A DNA stretch of 64,000 nucleotides from DSVZ01 sp964568145. GTDB taxonomy: Bacteria; Verrucomicrobiota; Verrucomicrobiia; Limisphaerales; J093. The first letter of the stretch is position 1; each line of letters begins with the position of its first letter. Under the pieces are notes generated by a model. The model saw nothing but the letters and a program-made list of their open reading frames with translations, made no database searches and had not been told where the DNA came from. Shown here piece after piece: positions 25,992-33,477 of this stretch. Made by a program: the position numbers and the translations under genes. The stretch lies in assembly GCA_964568145.1 (NCBI GenBank), contig CAZMOZ010000001.1:372001-436000 (forward strand). The letters run 5' to 3'.

Positions 25992-26966
25992 TCACACAAA
26001 CGACAGCGCGCCGAACACCGCCGCCAGCAGCCAGATCAGCAACACCGCGGTTGTCTTGCCGAGGCCGCGCCGGACCAGACGATGGGAAAGATGGTTGGTG
26101 TCGCCCACATACACCGGCTGGCCGCGCCGCCAGCGCAGGATCACGACCCACGCCATGTCACCGAGCGCCACTGCCAGGATAAGCAGCGGGTTCAGCACCG
26201 CCGTCCGCACCGGGTGCGCGGGCGAGTAGTAGTCCGGCAAGATGGCCAGCACCGCGAGCAGATAGCCCACCAGGTGGCTGCCGGCGTCGCCCAAGAAGAC
26301 GGTGGCGCGGGGGAAATTGTACGGGAGGAACCCGACCAGCGCGGCCGTCACCAGCAGGGCCAGCGCCGCCACAAGGTACTGCCCGCCCACCGCCGCCTTG
26401 AGCGCGAAACAGCCCGCGCCGATGGCTCCCACGCCCGCGCACAGGCCGTTCATGTTGTCGAGGAAGTTGAAGGCGTTGGTCACGGTCACGATCCAGAGCG
26501 TCGTCACCGCCAGACTGAACAGCAGGCTGGGCACGAAAAGCGTGATCCGTACGCCGTACACGGCGACCGCCAGCGCGATCAGCACCTGGCCGGCGAACTT
26601 GCGGGCCGGGCTCAGCTCGTGCCGGTCGTCCAGCCAGCCCAGCAGCACCATGGCCAGCGCGCCGGCGAGCACCACGAGCAGTTGCGGCGCGCGCCGGGTG
26701 TAGCCGTGGCCGAAGGCGCTGGTGGTCGGAAGGTCCAGCCAGCCCAGTTGCAGCGCCAGCGCACCGAGCGCCAGCGGCAGCGCCATGCCGGTGAACACGG
26801 CCAGCCCGCCCGCCAGCGGCACCGGCTGGTGGTGGATCTTGCGGTGGCCCGGATCATCCACCAGCCCGGTGCGGCGGCACCATGCGCGCCAGAGCGGCAG
26901 CGCGGCCTGCGTGGTGAGGAAACCGCCCGCCAGCGCGAGCGCATAAACGTTGAGGGGAAAGGTCAT
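25992..26966 (-). CDS. MraY/WecA-family polyprenyl-phosphate sugar-1-phosphate transferase
   Basis: 324-residue integral membrane enzyme with about 10 hydrophobic segments. It is predicted to start a glycan by moving a phospho-sugar (often GlcNAc-1-P) from UDP-sugar to undecaprenyl phosphate. Family motifs are present: GHRKIHHQPVPLAGGLAV, LLGWLDDRHELSP, NAFNFLDNMNGL, FLGDAGSHLVG and the histidine loop GDTNHLSHRLVRRG. One change is notable: the usual D-G-L/M-DGL reads NMNGL, replacing a conserved acidic residue. The start at 26966 precedes the first membrane helix. It is downstream of a GT4 gene and the DUF2723 gene on the same strand. Confidence 0.9.
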   Translation of the reverse strand: MTFPLNVYALALAGGFLTTQAALPLWRAWCRRTGLVDDPGHRKIHHQPVPLAGGLAVFTGMALPLALGALALQLGWLDLPTTSAFGHGYTRRAPQLLVVLAGALAMVLLGWLDDRHELSPARKFAGQVLIALAVAVYGVRITLFVPSLLFSLAVTTLWIVTVTNAFNFLDNMNGLCAGVGAIGAGCFALKAAVGGQYLVAALALLVTAALVGFLPYNFPRATVFLGDAGSHLVGYLLAVLAILPDYYSPAHPVRTAVLNPLLILAVALGDMAWVVILRWRRGQPVYVGDTNHLSHRLVRRGLGKTTAVLLIWLLAAVFGALSFV

Positions 26967-27118
26967 TTGCCGGATCTCGATTTCACGCAGAAGGGCGGCC
27001 GGCGGCGGTGCCGGTGGCCCGGCTGCCACCGCGGACAAAATCGTCCGTGTCCGATTGCCCGGCCGCCCGAGGAGAGGCCGGGATGTTGCCACTCAGCAAA
27101 CGGCGACTCACTCTGGCA

Positions 27119-27144
27119 GGGCTCGACGGAGTCCCGCCCCGCCC
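27119..27144 (+). repeat. GCTCGACGGAGT dispersed repeat, copy 1
   Basis: A 26-bp sequence beginning GGGCTCGACGGAGTCCCGCC recurs exactly, in reverse orientation, at 31221-31246. Diverged copies are at 49549-49599, 49664-49687 and 56005-56055. It lies in the 219-bp gap between the GT4 and WecA-like genes, which otherwise holds nothing I recognise. Confidence 0.8.
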
Positions 27145-27185
27145 GGCACAGGTCTGTCTTGCTGGAAACGGAGTTGCGCCCAAAG

Positions 27186-28379
27186 TCATGCCGGCCTTTC
27201 GCGCGGTGAATCCAGAGGCCGCCCCGCCTCCGCGGCGAGCCGCCGGTACAGCTTGTGCAGTTCGTCCACCAGGCGCTCGACGGGGAACCAGTCACGCACC
27301 AGCGTCTGTCCTTGCCGGCCCAGCCGTTCGCGCAAGCCGGCGTCCGCGGCCAGTTCGAGCAGGCGGCGGCGCAAGCGCTCCAGGTCGCCCGGCGGAATCA
27401 GAAAGCCCGTCTCGCCTTCGCGGCACACCTCCCCTGCCCCGTCGCAGTCGTAAGCCACCACCGGCCGGCCGGCCGCCAGCGCCTGCGGCAGCGCCCGCGC
27501 CAGGCCTTCGCGGCGTGACAGGTGCACCACCACGTCCATCACACCCACCCAGGCTGGCACCTCGGCGGGCGGAACCAGGCCGGCGAAAATGAAGTGCCGC
27601 TCCAAGCCGAGTTCGCGCGCCCGCCGCTCGAAGCGCGCCCGCCACTCGCCGTCGCCCACCAGTAGAAACTTCATCCGCCGGCAGTGGCGGATCAACTCCG
27701 GCGCGACGGCGAAGAGGTCGTCATGGCCCTTCAGCTTGAAAAGCCGGGCAATCTTCCCGACCACGAAATCGTCCGGCGCCAGACCTAGACGAGCGCGCAG
27801 CGCGGGGTCGTTGCGCGCCGTCAGGTACGGCTCGAGCGGGAAGCCGCTGACGACGCGCGTGTACTGCTCGCGGCGGCCGATGCCCGCAGCCAGGTACTGT
27901 TCGGCCATGGCCTGGGCCACGACCACGAAATGCGTGGTGACCCGGCCCGCCAGCCGTTCCGCCGCGGTGAAGGTGGCGTTGGCCACCGGGCCTTGAAAGG
28001 GGCCGAACGACGGACCGTGGATGGTATGGACGATGACGGGCACGCCGGCCGCGCGCGCGGCGAGGCGGCCAAGAAGGCCCGCCTTGCCGCTGTGCGTGTG
28101 CACCACGTCCGGGTGGCGGGCACGGAACAGACGTTTGAGGTCGCGGTAGGCGCGGAGGTCCAGCCACGGGTTCACGGCGCGGACCAGCGTGGGCAGGCGC
28201 GTGAACAGGCCGGGCTCGCCGGCGACCCAGGATTCCAGGGACCCTTCCGGTCCGGCGGTCGGGCCGGCCACCAGGTCCACTTCGAGCCCCGCGCGGCCGC
28301 GCAGGCCCAGCACCGAGGCAAGCGTGTTTTCCTGGGCGCCGCCCACGATCAAGCGGGTGATGACGTGGGTGACCCGCAT
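27186..28379 (-). CDS. Family 4 glycosyltransferase
   Basis: 397-residue GT-B enzyme. The N-terminal acceptor domain opens with MRVTHVITRLIVGGAQENT, the usual GT4 start, and carries DVVHTHSGKAGLLGRLAA and a TIHG motif. The C-terminal nucleotide-sugar domain has KIARLFKLKGHDDL, FLLVGDGEWR and the E-x7-E donor-binding motif region SRREGLARALPQALAAGRPVVAYD. It follows the DUF2723 gene by only 6 bp, so the two are surely cotranscribed. Retaining transfer of a hexose or similar sugar to a growing lipid-linked glycan is likely; donor and acceptor are unknown. Confidence 0.92.
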   Translation of the reverse strand: MRVTHVITRLIVGGAQENTLASVLGLRGRAGLEVDLVAGPTAGPEGSLESWVAGEPGLFTRLPTLVRAVNPWLDLRAYRDLKRLFRARHPDVVHTHSGKAGLLGRLAARAAGVPVIVHTIHGPSFGPFQGPVANATFTAAERLAGRVTTHFVVVAQAMAEQYLAAGIGRREQYTRVVSGFPLEPYLTARNDPALRARLGLAPDDFVVGKIARLFKLKGHDDLFAVAPELIRHCRRMKFLLVGDGEWRARFERRARELGLERHFIFAGLVPPAEVPAWVGVMDVVVHLSRREGLARALPQALAAGRPVVAYDCDGAGEVCREGETGFLIPPGDLERLRRRLLELAADAGLRERLGRQGQTLVRDWFPVERLVDELHKLYRRLAAEAGRPLDSPRERPA

Positions 28380-28385
28380 TGCGGG

Positions 28386-31100
28386 CTAGGCGCCGCCGCT
28401 CTTCAACTGCCGCACCCGTTCGGCCACGTTTTTGTACTCGGTGGACTTCGGATCGCCGTACTTGAGGTACTGCTCAAAATGCCGCAGCGCCGCCGCCTTG
28501 TCCTGCTTGCGAATGGCGATCTCGCCCAACCCGAAATGGACCGCGAACGATTGCGGCACCAGCTTGAGCAGCGTCTCGTAATCACGCGCGGCCGCGTCCA
28601 GCCGGCCGGATTGCAGGTGCGCGATCGCCCGGTTGAGCAAGGCGGCGGTGTTTTCCGGGCTGGCCTTGAGCAGGGCGTCCAGCGGCGGGATGGCGCGCTC
28701 GAACTGCTTGATCTGGATGCAGAGCGCCGCCTTGTTGAGCAGCGCGCGCGCGTTGGCGGGGTCCAGCGCGATCTGCGCCTCGATGTTCTCGAGGGCGTTG
28801 GTGATCCGGCCGGTGCCCAGGTAAATCTGCGTGAGCGCCTCGAGCACGTTGTCGTTCTTGGGATGGCGCGCGCGCAAGGCCAGGGCCTGCGCCTCCGCGC
28901 CGGCCACGTCGCCGCCCACGAAGCGGCACATGGTCTCCGCGGTCTGTTCCCAGATCTGCGCCTCGGTGTTGTCCGGCAGCAGCGACCGCACCCGCCGGAA
29001 TTCGCCCAGCGCCTGCCGGAAGCACGCGCTCTCCATGAACAGCAGGCCCAGCCGGTGGGTGAACTGCGCGTGGTCAAACAACCCGTCCTCGACCACCAGT
29101 TGATCCCAGCCGCGCCGCTCCTTGGAAAGGTCCACCGTCGGGGGCTTGTCGAGCGGCCGGACAGTGCCGCCGCGCAACTCGTCATTGAAGGCGAGGCTGA
29201 TCTTCGCGGCGGTGTTGGCGGGATTGAGGCGCAAGGCCAGCTCGAGCCAGCGCCGCGCCCGCTCCGGCTGCCCGGCGCGCTGAAGCATCGCCCCCCACGA
29301 GGCGAGGCCGCGCGCGTAGAAGCCGTTGACGTAACGGCGCTCCATGGACACGGTGAGGGCCGCCGGCGGCAGGGCCTCGAGGGTGGGGCGCCGTTTTTCC
29401 CAGTCCGCCTCGCTCCGCGCCAGTTCCTCGGACGTGAACTGGCGGACCGCCAGGGCATCATCCGGCCGCGTCTGAAGCCGGAACACCAGGCCGGCGGGGG
29501 CCAGTTCCACACGCTCGAAGTAGTACCCCAGACTGGGATGCAGGTAAAACACCTGGTTCGACGCCGCCAGCGACCCGACCAGCGCCGACAGCACCGCGGG
29601 ATCCAGCGCCTCCGGCAGCCCGCTTTGCGCGCCGAAGCGCCAGCGGTCGCCGTACCGGCCATGCACCTGCTGGAGGTACAGGCGGTACGGCATCAGCCGC
29701 GTCCACAGCAGCACATGCGCGCCTTCGGCCTTCCGGCGGGCCAGGCCGGCCTCGAGCAGCAGCAGGTCGTTCTGATCATCGCTCAGCACGTAGGCGTCCT
29801 TCGCGGGCAGCGAGCCCACGAGGTGGTCCGCCAGCCGCGCCAGTTCGCGACCGCTGTTGGCGCGCACCGCGGGGAGGTTCCTGACCGCCAGAAACCCCGC
29901 CGCGGCCACCGCCGCGGCCACCGTCAGACCGCCGAGCGCCCGGCCCAGCAGCCGCATGCCCGGCGTGACCAGGTACGCTGCCCGGCCCACCGGATCGCGC
30001 GCCATCAACAGCAGGTAACCGACGTAATACCCAACCGCCAGCGCCGCCAGGTAGTAGAACGGCAACAGCGCGCGACCAAAGCCCAGCGCCCGCGGACTCC
30101 AGACCGGATCGAAGAACACCGACCCCGCCGCGACCAGCATCACCACGTGCATGAAGCGCGTGATGAAGCCGGCCATCACCACGCCCGCGCGGCTGGTGTC
30201 CGCCTCCGCGGCCGGCCAGCGCACCGCCATCAGGAACACCGGCAGCACCGTGGTCAGCCCGATGAGCAGGATCGCAAAGGGCGGAAAGCTGGCGAGGGCC
30301 ATCCGCTGGTTGGCCAGCACGGTGCGCAGATACGTGCCGAAGCCCGCGCCGTCCTGACCTTGCGTGACCGCCGCCACCGCGGGCAGCAGCAGGTACAGGC
30401 TCAGGCCGGCCACCCCGGCCACGGTGAGCCGCCCCAGAAACCGCCGGTTGAAGAAGTCGAAACCCTTCACCCAGATCAGGGCGATCACGAAGCACGGGAA
30501 GAACGCGATCATCGCGTAGTTGTTCGTGACGGCCAGGCCATAGATGAATGCCAGCGCGGTCAGCAGGTTCTCCTGGCCGGACACGCGGTATTCGAGCAGG
30601 CACCAGACCACCACGGTGAACAGCAACAGGTCGAGCATCTCGCCGGTGGCCACCGTGGCGTTCTCCCAGAACGTGAACTGCAAGCCGCATACCAGCACCG
30701 CGCAGACCGGCCCCACCCAGGCCAGCGGCGTGCTCAACAAGCCGAGCTCGCTCCGTTCCCGTTGCCGCGCCTCGCGGGTGCGGTCAAACGGCAGCAGCGC
30801 CACCGAGCGCGCCAGCAAGGCGAGCGTCAGCGCGGCGAACAGCGCGGCCAGGAGGTTCAACGCCACCGGCAGCACCGCGCCCGGCAGCCAGCGGAACGGG
30901 TAGGTGACCAGGAAATGGAGCGGCGCGTACAGCGTGGGCGACCAGTCCCAGCCGGCCACGCGGGCCACGACGGGCAGGCTGGTCAGTTGCAGCCAGCGGT
31001 TGAGCGTGAGCGCGTAAACCAGCAGGGCCGCGGCGGCAACCAGCCACGGCAGTCGGGCCCGGGTGAAGTCCCGCAACGAACGATCCTCAGCAGTTTCCAT
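28386..31100 (-). CDS. DUF2723 membrane protein with C-terminal TPR repeats
   Basis: 904 residues. About 12 membrane segments occupy residues 15-445, with the DUF2723 core (LYALTLN-like start, FWENATVATGEMLDLLLF, GLAVTNNYAMIAFFP), related to GT-C protein glycosyltransferases of the TMEM260 type. A soluble alpha-rich region follows. From about residue 570 to the end there are TPR repeats (RALLNKAALCIQIKQFERAI, AALLNRAIAHLQSGRLDAA, VHFGLGEIAIRKQDKAAA). It is the first gene of a cluster with a GT4 enzyme and a WecA-like transferase, which supports a role in surface glycan transfer. The enzymatic activity of bacterial members is not established. Confidence 0.88.
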   Translation of the reverse strand: METAEDRSLRDFTRARLPWLVAAAALLVYALTLNRWLQLTSLPVVARVAGWDWSPTLYAPLHFLVTYPFRWLPGAVLPVALNLLAALFAALTLALLARSVALLPFDRTREARQRERSELGLLSTPLAWVGPVCAVLVCGLQFTFWENATVATGEMLDLLLFTVVVWCLLEYRVSGQENLLTALAFIYGLAVTNNYAMIAFFPCFVIALIWVKGFDFFNRRFLGRLTVAGVAGLSLYLLLPAVAAVTQGQDGAGFGTYLRTVLANQRMALASFPPFAILLIGLTTVLPVFLMAVRWPAAEADTSRAGVVMAGFITRFMHVVMLVAAGSVFFDPVWSPRALGFGRALLPFYYLAALAVGYYVGYLLLMARDPVGRAAYLVTPGMRLLGRALGGLTVAAAVAAAGFLAVRNLPAVRANSGRELARLADHLVGSLPAKDAYVLSDDQNDLLLLEAGLARRKAEGAHVLLWTRLMPYRLYLQQVHGRYGDRWRFGAQSGLPEALDPAVLSALVGSLAASNQVFYLHPSLGYYFERVELAPAGLVFRLQTRPDDALAVRQFTSEELARSEADWEKRRPTLEALPPAALTVSMERRYVNGFYARGLASWGAMLQRAGQPERARRWLELALRLNPANTAAKISLAFNDELRGGTVRPLDKPPTVDLSKERRGWDQLVVEDGLFDHAQFTHRLGLLFMESACFRQALGEFRRVRSLLPDNTEAQIWEQTAETMCRFVGGDVAGAEAQALALRARHPKNDNVLEALTQIYLGTGRITNALENIEAQIALDPANARALLNKAALCIQIKQFERAIPPLDALLKASPENTAALLNRAIAHLQSGRLDAAARDYETLLKLVPQSFAVHFGLGEIAIRKQDKAAALRHFEQYLKYGDPKSTEYKNVAERVRQLKSGGA

Positions 31101-31501
31101 AGCAGTTGGAGGTCAGTGGTGCCGTGAGTTGAAACGAACCCCCGCCGGCTGGCAAGGCTGCACTGGCGGAAAGCGCGCTGCCGGCCGCGGCTGATTCCTT
31201 GTGCCGGACCGGTCCTGACGGGGCGGGGCGGGACTCCGTCGAGCCCGGCATTCCATCGGGGAATGCGGAATGTAGAATGCGGAGTTGGTCCGTGGTTCGT
31301 GGTGTGGCTTGCGGATTTCGGACCGCCTCGCCTCTCGCCCCTTGTTACGGATTTCGGCCTTCGCGGCCATAGGCCGCAACCCCGCAGGCGGGTCGGCCGC
31401 GGTACAGCCAAAGGCGAGGTCGCCCGGGCCGCTGCAACCCGTCCGTTGCCGCCGCGAAAGTGAGATGCGCCTGCGGCCACGCCCGGCGGCGAAGGGCCGC
31501 T
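31101..31501. other. 401-bp non-coding gap, repeat mosaic
   Basis: No gene. It contains the reverse-oriented exact 26-bp GCTCGACGGAGT copy (31221-31246). Short-period runs follow (31258-31345), including GGAATGCGGAATGTAGAATG, GTGGTTCGTGG and CGGATTTCGG. At 31457-31477 is a 21-bp AAAGTGAGATGCGCC-type sequence whose exact inverted copy lies at 33226-33246. The stretch to 31140 presumably holds the promoter of the DUF2723 operon. Confidence 0.75.
31457..31477 (+). repeat. AAAGTGAGATGCGCC repeat, left of the decarboxylase gene
   Basis: 21 bp starting AAAGTGAGATGCGCCTGCG. Its exact reverse complement is at 33226-33246, so the decarboxylase gene lies between inverted copies about 1.75 kb apart. 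A partial third copy (AAGTGAGATGCGCC) is inside the element at 55195-55335. Confidence 0.8.
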
Positions 31502-33163
31502 TCAGACTTTCTTCGCCAGCCGTTCCGCCAGCCGGGAAAGGGCAGGCGAGCGGTCGAGCGCGTCGAGGCGCACTTCCAGCAGGCTGAAGCTTTCGGTGTG
31601 CTGCTCCGCGGCGGTGAGCGCGGCGTCGAAATCGCGCTCGGTCTCCACCACGAAACCGCGGCCCGCGCCCAGCAGCTCGGGCAAGCGGTGATAATTCATC
31701 GGCCAGAGGTCGTTGTAAGGGCCCTCGTGAATGTGCCGCTCGGTGCCGTAGCCGCGGTTGTTCAGGACGAGCACGATCGGGTTCAGTCCGTAACGCGCGG
31801 CGGTGGCCAGTTCCAGACCGGTCATCTGGAACGCGCCATCGCCGACCAGCACCAGCGGGCGCAGCTTCGGGTTGGCCAGTTGCGCGCCGATGGCCGCCGG
31901 CACCGCGAAGCCCATGGACGTGTAATAGGCCGGCGAGATGAACTCGGTGCGCTGATGGATGTACAGGTCCGCCGCCCCGAAGAGCGCGTCGCCCACGTCG
32001 GCGATGACGCAGGTGTTCTCGCGCAGGAAGCAGTTCAACCGCTCGAACAGCCGTTTCACGGTCAGCGGGCGCGCGCTGGAGCGCGTCCGGTCCGCTCCGC
32101 GGGCGCGGCGGCCAAACAGCGCGTCGGGCCGCGGTCCCGGCAGGCGCGGCAGAGCGCGACGGCGCAGCTTCGCGCGCAGGAGACCGTTCACGAAATCCTG
32201 GAAGCACACGTCTTCGTAGTGATGATGGCCCACGGAGAGCTTCTCGCTGGTGGCCGAGATGCAGCGGCCCGGATCAAGCCGCGCCGTGAAGACGCCCAGG
32301 TTGATGTCCGTCATGAACGTGCCCAGCATGAGCACGCAATCGCTTGATTCCACGTAACGGCGGACTTCCTCGCGGCCCATCGCGCCTTCATAGACGCCCA
32401 GGTAAAACGGGTGATGCTCGCCGATGACCGACTTGCCCAGCAACGTGGCGGCCACGGGAATGTGGGTCTTCACCGCCAGCTTGAGCAGCGCGTCCTGCAG
32501 GCCGAAACGGTGCACCTCCACATCCGCCAGGATGACCGGCCGCCGGGCCGCGTTGATCCGGCCCGCGGCCTCCTCGAGGGCGGCCCGCAGGGCGCACGGG
32601 TCGCTGCGCTCGTGGAATTCGTCCGGCTGGTGATAGGGGATGCCGGGCACGCCGACGAGGTCGCGCGGCAGCTCGATATACACCGGACGCTTGTAGCGCC
32701 GCGCGGCGTGGAGGACGCGGTCAATTTCCTGGAGCGCGGTCTGCGGGTCGCCCAGCACGGTCGCCGCCACGGTGAGTTGCTCGAAGACCTTTTTCTGCGT
32801 GTCGAACTCGCGGACCTTGTGGTGCAGGAGCGGGTTTTTCTCGCGCTCCCTCATGCCGGGCGCGCCGCTGATGACGACGACGGGCGATTTCTCGGCGAAG
32901 GCCTCGGCGGTGGTGTTGGCCACCTTCAGCCCGCCCACGCAGTAGGTGATGCAGACCACGCCGAGGCCGCGCACGCGGGCGTAGGCGTCGGCGGCGAAGC
33001 CCGCGCCCTGCTCGTCGCAGGTGTTGATGAGGCGGAGCGGGCTGCTCAGAAGCTGGTCGTAGAACCCCAGCACGTAGTCGCCGGGAATGCCGAAGACGTG
33101 GCGCACCCCGTAAGCGTGCAGTCGCTGGATGAGATACTCGCCGATGATCGTCCCGGTCTTCAT
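31502..33163 (-). CDS. Thiamine-diphosphate-dependent alpha-keto acid decarboxylase
   Basis: 553 residues, normal for the pyruvate/indolepyruvate decarboxylase family. The N-terminal PYR domain has YGVRHVFGIPGDYVLGFYD and the cofactor-activating Glu in NTCDEQGAGFAADAYAR. The central domain is less conserved. The C-terminal PP domain has the ThDP/Mg motif GDGAFQMTG ... NNRGYGTE. It decarboxylates a 2-oxo acid to an aldehyde; whether pyruvate, phenylpyruvate or indolepyruvate cannot be told. The ATG chosen opens the conserved fold; an upstream in-frame extension is repeat DNA. The gene sits alone and divergent from putA, bracketed by inverted copies of a 21-bp repeat. Confidence 0.9.
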   Translation of the reverse strand: MKTGTIIGEYLIQRLHAYGVRHVFGIPGDYVLGFYDQLLSSPLRLINTCDEQGAGFAADAYARVRGLGVVCITYCVGGLKVANTTAEAFAEKSPVVVISGAPGMREREKNPLLHHKVREFDTQKKVFEQLTVAATVLGDPQTALQEIDRVLHAARRYKRPVYIELPRDLVGVPGIPYHQPDEFHERSDPCALRAALEEAAGRINAARRPVILADVEVHRFGLQDALLKLAVKTHIPVAATLLGKSVIGEHHPFYLGVYEGAMGREEVRRYVESSDCVLMLGTFMTDINLGVFTARLDPGRCISATSEKLSVGHHHYEDVCFQDFVNGLLRAKLRRRALPRLPGPRPDALFGRRARGADRTRSSARPLTVKRLFERLNCFLRENTCVIADVGDALFGAADLYIHQRTEFISPAYYTSMGFAVPAAIGAQLANPKLRPLVLVGDGAFQMTGLELATAARYGLNPIVLVLNNRGYGTERHIHEGPYNDLWPMNYHRLPELLGAGRGFVVETERDFDAALTAAEQHTESFSLLEVRLDALDRSPALSRLAERLAKKV

Positions 33164-33225
33164 GGCACGGCAACTTAACACCAGCGGCGGGGAAGCCCAA
33201 ATGCGACGCGGGCCCCAGCGATTCC

Positions 33226-33246
33226 GCCGCAGGCGCATCTCACTTT
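33226..33246 (-). repeat. AAAGTGAGATGCGCC repeat, right of the decarboxylase gene
   Basis: Exact inverted copy of 31457-31477, placed 62 bp upstream of the decarboxylase start, in the divergent gap before putA. Confidence 0.8.
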
Positions 33247-33287
33247 TTGCAGCCGGTGGAAACAGCCAGAGCCCGCCGGGGGGTGGC

Positions 33288-33331
33288 GGCGGCCATCCTT
33301 GGCCGCCGTAAAGGGCGGCATCCTGCCGCCC
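33288..33331. repeat. Tandem hairpins in the decarboxylase/putA divergent gap
   Basis: Two adjacent perfect hairpins: GGCGGCC (33288-33294) with GGCCGCC (33301-33307) around ATCCTT, and GGGCGGC (33313-33319) with GCCGCCC (33325-33331) around ATCCT. They lie in the 314-bp gap 33164-33477, which must also carry two promoters. A GGCT-GGA-AGCC hairpin follows at 33362-33372. Confidence 0.7.
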
Positions 33332-33477
33332 GGAATCCGCGTCGGTCCCACCGCCCACCAGGCTGGAAGCCGGCCGCCACGCCGGCAGGCGCGTTTGCGC
33401 GTCCGCCGCGCCCCGCGTTAAGTTGCCGTGCCCTCAAGCGGTCCGGCCGGGCCGCGCGTCTTGAAGTGAGAGCCGTC

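Noticed and set aside
31258..31345. Short-period runs considered as a CRISPR array
   Set aside because: Units are 6-9 bases, variable and without spacers of constant length; no cas genes nearby.
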